Source of the DNA: Bacillota bacterium | GTDB taxonomy: Bacteria > Bacillota > Clostridia > Christensenellales > Aristaeellaceae | NCBI GenBank assembly: GCA_023416655.1 | Contig: JAEZHK010000008.1 | Span: 1-7,233, forward strand | Length of the DNA: 7,233 nt | Direction of reading: 5' to 3' | Part shown: one piece after another, positions 1 to 5,516 of the stretch | Position numbering within the stretch: the first letter of the stretch is position 1 | Layout: every line of letters begins with the position of its first letter | Program-made: the position numbers and the translations under genes | The notes under the pieces: model-generated | The model's database searches: none | What the model saw: only the letters and a program-made list of their open reading frames with translations | Told to the model about the DNA's origin: nothing

Positions 1-284
1 TCCATAGGGCAGGGTGCCGGGTAACCCCCGGTGGAGGCGACTCCAAGGAAAGTGCAACAGAGATATACCGCCGGGCCTCGGCCCGGTAAGGGTGGAAAGG
101 CGAGGTAAGAGCTCACCAGCGGCATGGTGACATGTCCGCTCTGTAAACCCCACCTGGTGCAAGATTGATAGGAGGGCATATGTGGCGGCCCGTCACGCCC
201 TCGGGTAATCGCTGGAGCCGGATGGCAACTTCCGGCCTAGATAGATGGTCGTCCAAGACAGAACTCGGCTTACAGACGGCTCTC
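1..284 (+). ncRNA. rnpB: RNase P RNA, class A type, 5'-truncated by the window
   Basis: This is the catalytic RNA of ribonuclease P, which removes 5' leaders from tRNA precursors. The window opens inside the conserved CCATAGGGCAGGGTGCC block. The other diagnostic blocks follow in order: GTGCAACAGAGA (about 51-62), GGTAAGGGTGGAAAGG (about 85-100), GAGGTAAGAGCTCACC (about 103-118), GTAAACCCCACC (about 143-154), GGCCTAGATAGATGG (about 234-248) and the universal 3' P4 block ACAGAACTCGGCTTACAGAC (about 258-277). The P16/P17-like arm around 170-210, with a GGCCC element as in enterobacterial M1 RNA, indicates the ancestral class A fold rather than the Bacillus class B fold. By comparison with M1 RNA, roughly 70-80 nt are missing at the 5' end, including P1, P2 and the 5' strand of P4. 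The exact 3' end is estimated from the P1 position. Confidence 0.96.
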
Positions 285-292
285 ACAAACGG

Positions 293-330
293 GAGGCTGT
301 CGCAGGATTCCTGCGGCAGCCTCTTTGTAT
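293..330 (+). terminator. Rho-independent terminator of rnpB
   Basis: A nearly perfect hairpin at 293-323 has arms GAGGCTGTCGCAGG and CCTGCGGCAGCCTC with one G-U pair and a tiny loop. TTTGTATT follows directly. It lies about 10 nt after the RNase P RNA 3' end. Read on the opposite strand, the stem is followed only by CCCGTTTG, so it would be a weaker terminator for the convergent ROK gene, whose stop codon is 22 nt away. Confidence 0.9.
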
Positions 331-345
331 TCTGTTCCGATTTGA

Positions 346-1500
346 CTAGATGGACTTCATGAAATCGCTGATGTACAGCATCGCCGCGCCGACCGCGGTG
401 GCCTCGCGCCTGTAGGCGCAGTCCTTCAGGTACGACCCGCTCATGGAGAAGGGGTTCTTGCGGGCGATCATCTCTTTCAGGCGGGCGATGTAGGGCGCCA
501 TGAGGCCGCCCACGTGGCCGCCGATGATGACGTCCGAATCCAGCGCCATGTGGAGGTTGTTGACGGCGAGGGCCATGGCATCCATGTACTCCGACCACCT
601 CGCGACGGAGGCGGGGTCGCCCTTCTCCAGCGAATCGAAAAATGTGTGCAGGCTGCCCTGATGGCCGTCGGTCAGCCGTCCCGCGCCGAGATACGCGTCC
701 ATGCAGCCGCTCTGGCCGCAGTAGCAGGTGCGCCCGCCGGGGATCAGCGTCATGTGGCCGAACTCGCTGGCGCGCTGGTCATCGCCCTCGAAGATGCGCC
801 CGTTGACCAGGAATGCGCCGCCGACGCTGTTGTTGACCGAAAGGTATACCACGCCCCGTTCCTCGCTGGCGTTCCGAAGCGCGGCGTTCTTCCAGAATTC
901 CGCGAAGCCGCCTGCGTTGGCGTCGTTGACAAAGCGGCAGGGGTATTTGATGAACGCTGCGAAGTCGCGCAGCTGGCCCCTGGTGAAGTTGATAAAGGAA
1001 GCGTAGGCCAGTTCCTGTCCGTCCTTGGAGATGATGGCAGGCACCGCAAGTCCCACGCCGAGGATGGTCTCGCGGTCGATCCGGGCCTCGTCGATCAGTT
1101 CCTCGATCAAGGTGGAAAGGCCCTTGAAGTAGAATTCCGTGCTGGAGAAGGGCGCCTGCGTGCGCTTGCTTGCGACGATCGAGCCCGCCAGGTCCACGAT
1201 GACCGCGCCGATGTTGTGCGTGGTTACGTCGATCCCCACGGCGTGCTTTGCGCCGGGATTGATCGACAGCGTGCGCGCCTTGCGCCCGCCCGTGGACTGC
1301 AAGGGCTCGGTGTTCATCACCAGCCCCTGCGCGATCAGCTCCGTCAGGTTCTGCGTGATCGTGGGCATGCTCATGTCCAGCGAGTTGGACAACTCCTGCT
1401 TTGTAACGGCGGGGTGATCGTACAAATAATGATAGATCAGGTTCCGGTTGATCTTTCGGATCTCGCTGGAGATGGCCTTTTGTCTCGTCAAGACATTCAT
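346..1500 (-). CDS. ROK-family transcriptional repressor (NagC/XylR type)
   Basis: A 384-residue sugar-responsive DNA-binding regulator of usual family length. Residues about 15-61 form a winged helix-turn-helix (RKINRNLIYHYL, then the recognition region around TKQELSNSLDMSMPTITQNL). The ROK sugar-binding domain begins near residue 87 with VGIDVTTHNIGAVIVD, which lacks the DxGGT phosphate motif of ROK kinases, so a repressor is expected rather than an enzyme. VNDANAG (191-197) keeps the Asp that acts as catalytic base in kinases. The ROK zinc signature is intact: EFGH (246-249), then CYCGQSGC (259-266), giving ligands His249, Cys259, Cys261 and Cys266. The ATG at 1498-1500 is the only start: upstream in frame there is no start codon before a TGA. 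AAGGGG lies just before it, with tight spacing. It is divergent from the ABC sugar operon and probably controls it and itself. The effector sugar is unknown. Confidence 0.93.
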   Translation of the reverse strand: MNVLTRQKAISSEIRKINRNLIYHYLYDHPAVTKQELSNSLDMSMPTITQNLTELIAQGLVMNTEPLQSTGGRKARTLSINPGAKHAVGIDVTTHNIGAVIVDLAGSIVASKRTQAPFSSTEFYFKGLSTLIEELIDEARIDRETILGVGLAVPAIISKDGQELAYASFINFTRGQLRDFAAFIKYPCRFVNDANAGGFAEFWKNAALRNASEERGVVYLSVNNSVGGAFLVNGRIFEGDDQRASEFGHMTLIPGGRTCYCGQSGCMDAYLGAGRLTDGHQGSLHTFFDSLEKGDPASVARWSEYMDAMALAVNNLHMALDSDVIIGGHVGGLMAPYIARLKEMIARKNPFSMSGSYLKDCAYRREATAVGAAMLYISDFMKSI

Positions 1501-1530
1501 GCCCCTTCCGGTCGGTAATCAATAAAACTT

Positions 1531-1548
1531 TAGCGAAATGGTTTTGTA
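1531..1548. promoter_or_regulatory. Candidate ROK operator O1 (autoregulatory)
   Basis: An 18-bp imperfect palindrome, TAGCGAAATGGTTTTGTA on the + strand. Read in the direction of the ROK gene it is TACAAAACCATTTCGCTA, which matches the site at 1683-1700 at 14 of 18 positions; the AAG that follows is also shared. It lies between the ROK gene's -10 box (1566-1571) and start codon, about 17 nt past the -10, where a bound repressor would block transcription. The TTTCGCTAA-like half-site resembles known NagC/Mlc-type ROK operators. Binding by this protein is inferred. Confidence 0.6.
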
Positions 1549-1565
1549 AAAGAACTTACACTACA

Positions 1566-1594
1566 AATATACCGTTAAATCGCGGGAATGTCAA
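1566..1594 (-). promoter_or_regulatory. Sigma-A type promoter of the ROK repressor gene
   Basis: On the minus strand, a perfect -35 TTGACA (1594-1589) is followed by a 17-nt spacer and a -10 TATATT (1571-1566, five of six consensus). The expected transcription start is near 1559, giving a leader of about 60 nt that contains the candidate operator at 1531-1548. Confidence 0.75.
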
Positions 1595-1640
1595 TAGCGC
1601 ATATAGCACTAAATTGTTTAAGAATGTTGTCAGAAATATA

Positions 1641-1669
1641 TTGACACAGCCCGGGTGATCCTGTATAAT
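1641..1669 (+). promoter_or_regulatory. Consensus sigma-A promoter of the sugar ABC operon
   Basis: A perfect -35 TTGACA (1641-1646), a 17-nt spacer and a perfect -10 TATAAT (1664-1669). The expected start is near 1676, giving a 5' leader of about 63 nt. A full consensus match implies a promoter that is strong unless repressed, which fits the palindrome at 1683-1700 just downstream. Confidence 0.85.
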
Positions 1670-1682
1670 AGATAACAACTAA

Positions 1683-1700
1683 TAGAAAACGGTTTTGCTA
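1683..1700. promoter_or_regulatory. Candidate ROK operator O2 (operon control)
   Basis: TAGAAAACGGTTTTGCTA is an imperfect palindrome of the form TAG-n-AAA-nnnn-TTT-n-CTA. It begins 13 nt after the -10 box, over roughly +7 to +24 of the operon transcript. It is the second copy of the element at 1531-1548 and has the same orientation relative to its own promoter. A ROK protein bound here would block promoter clearance; release by a sugar ligand would induce transport. Binding is inferred from position and repetition. Confidence 0.65.
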
Positions 1701-1738
1701 AAGAGATTTATGCAAGGGTTTCCAGGGGAGGGGAGTCT

Positions 1739-3265
1739 ATGGCCGATGCGGGCGTGCCCATCAAGCTTGAGGTGCGCGATATCTCAAAATCCTTTCCCGG
1801 CGTCAAGGCGCTGGACAAGATTTCGTTCCGCGTCAAGCGGGGTACCACGCACGTTTTGTGCGGTGAAAACGGCGCGGGCAAGTCCACGCTGATGAAGATC
1901 ATCAACGGCATCTATACGCCCGACGAAGGCCAGGTCTTCCTGGACGGAAAGCCCGTAAACATCGAAAACCCCATCCACGCGCGGGCGCTGGGCATCTCGA
2001 TGATCTTTCAGGAATTGTCTTACGTGCCGGAACTGACGGTGGCGGAGAACATCTTCCTGGGCCGCTGGCCCACGGACAGGCTCGGGCGCGTCAACCACGG
2101 CGAGATGAGAAGGCGCACCCAGGAGCTTCTTCAGAAGGAGAACCTGCACTATTCGCCGGACGAGCAGCTGAAAAATCTCTCCGTTTCAGACATTCAGATG
2201 CTGGAGATCATCAAGGCGGTCTCCAACAATTCCGACATCATCATCATGGACGAGCCGACCTCCGCCATCACCCAGAAGGAAATCGAACGGCTGTTTAAGA
2301 TGATCGAAACCATGAAGAAGCGCGGCGCAAGCATCATCTACATCTCGCACAAGCTGGACGAGATCTTCCAGATCGCCGACGAGATCACGGTGCTCAGAGA
2401 CGGCGCGATCGTGGGCACGAAGCCCGCCAGCGAGCTTGTGATCGACGATGTGATCGCGATGATGGTGGGCCGCCGCATGGAAAACAAGTACCCCTACGAG
2501 TTCGTCCCCAAGGGGAATACGATGCTGGACGTGAAGAACTTCACCAGCGCGGGCGTGTTTTCAAACGTCAGCTTCCATGTCAGGGCAGGCGAAATCGTCG
2601 GCTTCGCGGGGCTGATGGGCGCGGGGCGCACGGAGGTCGTGCGGGCGCTGTTCGGGCTGGATCCGCACACGTCGGGCGAAGTGACCGTGAAGGGGAAGAA
2701 ACTTCATACGCTCTCGGTCCGCGCCTCCATCGACAACGGCATGGTCATGCTCAGCGAGGACAGGCGCAGGTTCGGCCTGGTGCCTATCCGCTCGGTACTG
2801 GAAAATGTCTCGCTGGCCAACCTCAAGAAGTTCATTTTCGGGGGCCGCCTGCACCGCAAGTTGGAGCACGCCACGGTTTCAGAAACCTGCGCGCGGATGA
2901 ACGTCAAGACGCCGTCGCTTGAGACCACCGTCGAGGCGCTCTCCGGCGGCAACCAACAGAAAATCGTGCTGGCGAAGTGGATGATCGTGGACCCCGACAT
3001 CCTGATGATGGACGAGCCCACGCGCGGCATCGACGTGGGCGCGAAGTACGAGATATACAAGCTGATGATCGAGCTGGCCCGCGGCGGGAAGGCGCTGCTG
3101 ATGGTCTCATCGGAGCTGCCGGAGCTGATCGGCATGTGCGACCGGATCTACGTGATGGGCCAGGGCCGGATCAACGGCGAACTCAAACGCGAGGAATTCT
3201 CCGCCGAGACCATCATGGCGCTGGCGACGGGTACGACCAGACAAAGTATAGAGCGGGGTGCATAA
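1739..3265 (+). CDS. CUT2-family sugar ABC transporter, tandem ATP-binding protein (RbsA/MglA/XylG-like)
   Basis: A 508-residue cytoplasmic ATPase that powers sugar import; two fused nucleotide-binding domains and about 500 residues are usual for CUT2 transporters. Domain 1 has Walker A GENGAGKST (42-50), Q-loop FQE (90-92), a degenerate signature LSVSDIQ (147-153), Walker B IIIMDEPTSA (167-176) and H-loop His204. Domain 2 has the family's degenerate Walker A GLMGAGRTE (291-299), a canonical signature LSGGNQQ (401-407) and Walker B ILMMDEPTRG (421-430), but Ser-Ser (457-458) in place of the H-loop His. This split, one intact ATP site and one degenerate site, is normal for MglA/RbsA and is not damage. 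The ATG at 1739 has a purine-rich ribosome site, AGGGGAGG at 1724-1731, 7 nt upstream. It is first in the operon and is followed at once by the permease. The substrate cannot be read from the ATPase. Confidence 0.95.
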   Translation: MADAGVPIKLEVRDISKSFPGVKALDKISFRVKRGTTHVLCGENGAGKSTLMKIINGIYTPDEGQVFLDGKPVNIENPIHARALGISMIFQELSYVPELTVAENIFLGRWPTDRLGRVNHGEMRRRTQELLQKENLHYSPDEQLKNLSVSDIQMLEIIKAVSNNSDIIIMDEPTSAITQKEIERLFKMIETMKKRGASIIYISHKLDEIFQIADEITVLRDGAIVGTKPASELVIDDVIAMMVGRRMENKYPYEFVPKGNTMLDVKNFTSAGVFSNVSFHVRAGEIVGFAGLMGAGRTEVVRALFGLDPHTSGEVTVKGKKLHTLSVRASIDNGMVMLSEDRRRFGLVPIRSVLENVSLANLKKFIFGGRLHRKLEHATVSETCARMNVKTPSLETTVEALSGGNQQKIVLAKWMIVDPDILMMDEPTRGIDVGAKYEIYKLMIELARGGKALLMVSSELPELIGMCDRIYVMGQGRINGELKREEFSAETIMALATGTTRQSIERGA

Positions 3266-3266
3266 C

Positions 3267-4268
3267 ATGCAGGCGAAGAGCAAACAGGCAGGTTTCTGGA
3301 CCACGCTAAGGACCAAGTACAGCATCATCATGGTCCTGATGCTCCTGTTCGTGGTCTGTTCGTTTCTGAACGCGAACTTCCTGACCTGGGGCAACCTCAC
3401 CAACATCTCCCGGCAGATCTCGGTGACGACGATCCTCGCCTTCGGCGAGACGATCCTCATCATCTGCGGCCTTCTGGACCTTTCGAGCGGCTCGGTGGTC
3501 GCGTTCGCGGGTACGCTTTCCGTCATGTGCTACAAGGCAACCGGATCGATGCCGCTGGCGATCCTGGTGTCGGTCGCCGTGGCGGTCATCTGCAACGCGC
3601 TCAACGGCGTGATGGTCACCCGGTTCAAAACCCCCGCGTTCATCGCCACGCTGGCCATGCAGACCATGGCGCGCGGCGCGGCGCTCCTTCTCACCGCCGG
3701 CCAGAACGTCTACCAGATCGGCGACTACACCATCCTGGGCCAGGGCTCCGTCTGGATGATCCCGACGCCGATCCTGTTCATGCTGTTCTTCTTCGCCATG
3801 ACCTGGTACATCCTGAACGACACCAAGTTCGGGCGCTCGCTCTACGCCATCGGCGGCAACGAGGAAGCGGCCATCGCGTCGGGCATCGCGGTCAAGAAGA
3901 TCAAGATGAACGCGTACCTGCTCAACGGCGTGCTCGTGGGCGTGGCGGCGGTACTGTTCATGTCGCGCGTCAACGCGGGCCTTCCCAACGGCGCGCAGAA
4001 CTACGAATTTGACGCGCTGACCACCACCATCATCGGCGGCACCAGCTTCTCCGGCGGCATCGGCACCGCGGGCGGTACGCTGATCGGCGCGTTCATCGTG
4101 GGCTTCCTCAACAACATCATGAACCTGACCAGCGTCAACTCCTACGTGCAGCAGATCATCCGCGGCCTGATCATCGCGTTGGCCGTCATCTACGACATCT
4201 TCGCCAAGACCAAACGCACCCGCCGCAAGCTCGGCAACATCGCGGAACAGGCCGATGTCAAGCGGTAG
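3267..4268 (+). CDS. CUT2-family sugar ABC transporter, permease (RbsC-like)
   Basis: A 333-residue polytopic membrane protein forming the sugar channel, probably as a homodimer. Hydrophobic segments lie at about 19-34, 52-70, 75-90, 96-116, 123-143, 165-183, 214-232, 270-286 and 299-313. The RbsC-type cytoplasmic coupling loop is clear at about 189-207 (GRSLYAIGGNEEAAIASGI), and IIGGTSFSGGIGTAGGTLIG (255-274) is the family's conserved C-terminal block. I prefer the ATG at 3267: GGGG (3255-3258) lies 8 nt before it, and it begins 1 nt after the ATPase stop. A GTG at 3258 is in frame, would add MHN, and would overlap the ATPase stop by 8 nt, but has a poorer ribosome site. Either way, translation is likely coupled to the ATPase. 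Confidence 0.93.
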   Translation: MQAKSKQAGFWTTLRTKYSIIMVLMLLFVVCSFLNANFLTWGNLTNISRQISVTTILAFGETILIICGLLDLSSGSVVAFAGTLSVMCYKATGSMPLAILVSVAVAVICNALNGVMVTRFKTPAFIATLAMQTMARGAALLLTAGQNVYQIGDYTILGQGSVWMIPTPILFMLFFFAMTWYILNDTKFGRSLYAIGGNEEAAIASGIAVKKIKMNAYLLNGVLVGVAAVLFMSRVNAGLPNGAQNYEFDALTTTIIGGTSFSGGIGTAGGTLIGAFIVGFLNNIMNLTSVNSYVQQIIRGLIIALAVIYDIFAKTKRTRRKLGNIAEQADVKR

Positions 4269-4283
4269 CCAGACACGGAACCA

Positions 4284-4327
4284 ATGCGGTCACACGCATA
4301 GGGGATAGGAATCAATCATCAAGGAGG
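4284..4327 (+). promoter_or_regulatory. Intercistronic small hairpin and strong ribosome site before the binding-protein gene
   Basis: The 66-nt gap between permease and binding protein contains a small hairpin: ATGCG (4284-4288) and CGCAT (4295-4299) around a 6-nt loop. Near the end of the gap is a full Shine-Dalgarno sequence AAGGAGG (4321-4327), 7 nt before the ATG. I see no promoter in the gap. The strong site favours higher translation of the last cistron. The hairpin is too short to be a convincing terminator; a role in mRNA processing is possible but unproven. Confidence 0.4.
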
Positions 4328-4334
4328 GTAATTC

Positions 4335-5282
4335 ATGAAGAAGCTGGTACTCGTAGTCCTGGCCCTGATCCTGGTCTTGTCCATGGCGATCTCGGCAAGC
4401 GCCGAAGGCTATCGCGTGGCCTACATCGCCCGCGCCCAGGCGGACTCCTTCGCGGCCTGGCTGGCCAACGGCATCAAGGAAGAGGCCGCCAAGTACCCGG
4501 ACATCACGCTGGACGTCTTTGACGGCCAGGCCAACGACGAGATCGAGAACTCCCTGATTGAGAACGCCATCACCAACAAGTACGATGCCATCATCATCCA
4601 GCCCAACAACGGCGAAGCGCAGCGCCCCTACGCCGAGAAGGTCGTGCAGGCTGGCATCATCTGCATCACCACCAACGCCCGTATCTCCGGCGTTGAAGGC
4701 GCCTCCTCCGTCGACGCCCAACCCTACGAGCAGGCGGCCGTGAACGCCCGCTACGCCCTCGACAAGGTGCCCCAGGGCGCCAAGGCTGTCATCCTCCGCG
4801 GCCCGGCCGGCAACTTCCACGCCGACGAGCGCCTGGTGGCCTGGCAGAAGGAATTCTTTGAGAAGCGCCCGGACGTCACCATCGTGGGCGATGACTACGC
4901 CAACTGGAACAAGGACGAGGCCATGGCCCTGATGGAAGACTGGGTTACCGCCAATGACTCCATCGGCCTGATCGCCGCCATGAACGACAATATGTGCGCC
5001 GGCGCCCTCGAAGTCATCAAGGACAACCCCGCCTACAAGGACACCCTGTCCTTCGGCGTGGACGGCACCGCTGAAGCGGCCCTGCTGATCAAGGAAGGCC
5101 GCATGACCGCGACCTGCCTGCAGAACGCCTATGAGCTGGCTGGCCTGATCCTCTCCACCTCCCACAAGCTGCTGACCGGCGAAGAGAAGCAGATCGACAC
5201 CGACGTGGGCAACCCGCTCTACACCATCGAGAACGTCGACGAGCTGATTCAGATCCACCAGAAGGCTGGCGCCTTGAAGTAA
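4335..5282 (+). CDS. CUT2-family sugar-binding protein (RbsB-like, Peripla_BP_4 fold)
   Basis: A 315-residue extracytoplasmic receptor that captures the sugar and delivers it to the permease. Residues 1-23 are a signal peptide (MKK, a long Leu/Val core, then ASA|E), which fits signal peptidase I. There is no lipobox cysteine, unusual if the host is a monoderm Firmicute. The mature part follows RbsB: VAYIARAQADSFAAWLANGI (28-47), DGQANDEIE (63-71), IIIQPNN (86-92), RGPAGNFHADER (155-166), AMNDNMCAGALEVIK (215-229), VDGTAEAALLIKEGRMTATC (242-261). Likely ligand contacts by analogy include Arg166, Asp218, Asp243 and Gln263. Where RbsB has an Asp-Arg hinge pair, this protein has TTNAR (112-116), so ribose itself is not assured. 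Alanine codons are mostly GCC here but often GCG in the permease, consistent with high expression. It is last in the operon, before a strong terminator. The substrate is unassigned. Confidence 0.92.
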   Translation: MKKLVLVVLALILVLSMAISASAEGYRVAYIARAQADSFAAWLANGIKEEAAKYPDITLDVFDGQANDEIENSLIENAITNKYDAIIIQPNNGEAQRPYAEKVVQAGIICITTNARISGVEGASSVDAQPYEQAAVNARYALDKVPQGAKAVILRGPAGNFHADERLVAWQKEFFEKRPDVTIVGDDYANWNKDEAMALMEDWVTANDSIGLIAAMNDNMCAGALEVIKDNPAYKDTLSFGVDGTAEAALLIKEGRMTATCLQNAYELAGLILSTSHKLLTGEEKQIDTDVGNPLYTIENVDELIQIHQKAGALK

Positions 5283-5300
5283 GCTCCATTCACCCTGTTG

Positions 5301-5334
5301 ACCGGCGCGCCGCGAAAGCGGCGCGCCGGTTTTT
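5301..5334 (+). terminator. Rho-independent terminator of the ABC sugar operon
   Basis: A perfect 13-bp stem, ACCGGCGCGCCGC (5301-5313) with GCGGCGCGCCGGT (5318-5330), is closed by a GAAA tetraloop and followed by TTTT. It starts 18 nt after the binding-protein stop codon. This is an exceptionally strong intrinsic terminator. Confidence 0.95.
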
Positions 5335-5344
5335 GTGGATCCCG

Positions 5345-5412
5345 AATGAACCCAGAGCCCCGGGCGATGCGTCCTTGAGAGATCAAGGAACGCGCCCGGG
5401 ACCCGGTTTATT
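5345..5412. repeat. Long imperfect hairpin of unknown role between convergent genes
   Basis: The core stem is CCCGGGC (5359-5365) with GCCCGGG (5394-5400), then GCGT/ACGC and CCTTGA/TCAAGG, separated by a 3-nt bulge and a single-A bulge, and capped by the GNRA loop GAGA (5379-5382). An outer stem, AATGAACC (5345-5352) with GGTTTATT (5405-5412), extends it with one G-U pair. No T-run follows on either strand, so it is not a normal terminator. It lies between two terminators and could be a dispersed palindromic repeat, an RNA-stabilising element or a small RNA. I cannot tell which. Confidence 0.55.
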
Positions 5413-5465
5413 CATGCGGCCGATGTCCTGCGGGCTCCTCCGCCATTCCTGTCTTTCTCCATAAG

Positions 5466-5503
5466 AAAACGCCCGGAAGGGAATTTTCCCTGCCGAGCGT
5501 TTT
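5466..5503 (-). terminator. Rho-independent terminator of the L,D-transpeptidase gene
   Basis: On the minus strand the stem AAAACGCTCGG-CAGGGAA pairs with TTCCCTT-CCGGGCGTTTT, with one mismatch and a 2-nt AA loop, and is followed by TTTTCTTAT. It begins 13 nt after the stop codon of the gene at 5517-6791. The flanking A and T runs make it potentially bidirectional, giving a second stop for read-through from the sugar operon. Confidence 0.9.
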
Positions 5504-5516
5504 GCATTTCAGACGG

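Noticed and set aside
165..362. Small + strand frame inside rnpB
   Set aside because: It lies within the structured RNase P RNA and runs through its terminator. There is no independent evidence for a peptide.
514..1518. Long + strand open frame (334 codons) opposite the ROK gene
   Set aside because: It is an antisense shadow of a GC-rich coding gene. The translation is rich in Arg/Ala/Val/Asp with no domain motif or ribosome site, while the minus-strand frame carries intact ROK signatures.
1595..1609. Short direct repeat TAGCGC / TAGCAC with 9-nt period between the two promoters
   Set aside because: Six-base imperfect units in AT-rich DNA are within chance, and they do not match the 18-bp operator pattern.
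1711..1724. Possible catabolite-control (CcpA cre) site TGCAAGGGTTTCCA
   Set aside because: It looks roughly palindromic and is well placed, but the nearly invariant central CG is GG and other positions differ from consensus. It also runs into the purine-rich ribosome-site region.
4290..5258. Minus-strand open frame (322 codons) covering almost the whole binding-protein gene
   Set aside because: The translation is low-complexity Gly/Val/Asp-rich, as expected from the complement of a C-ending-codon gene. No promoter or ribosome site supports it.
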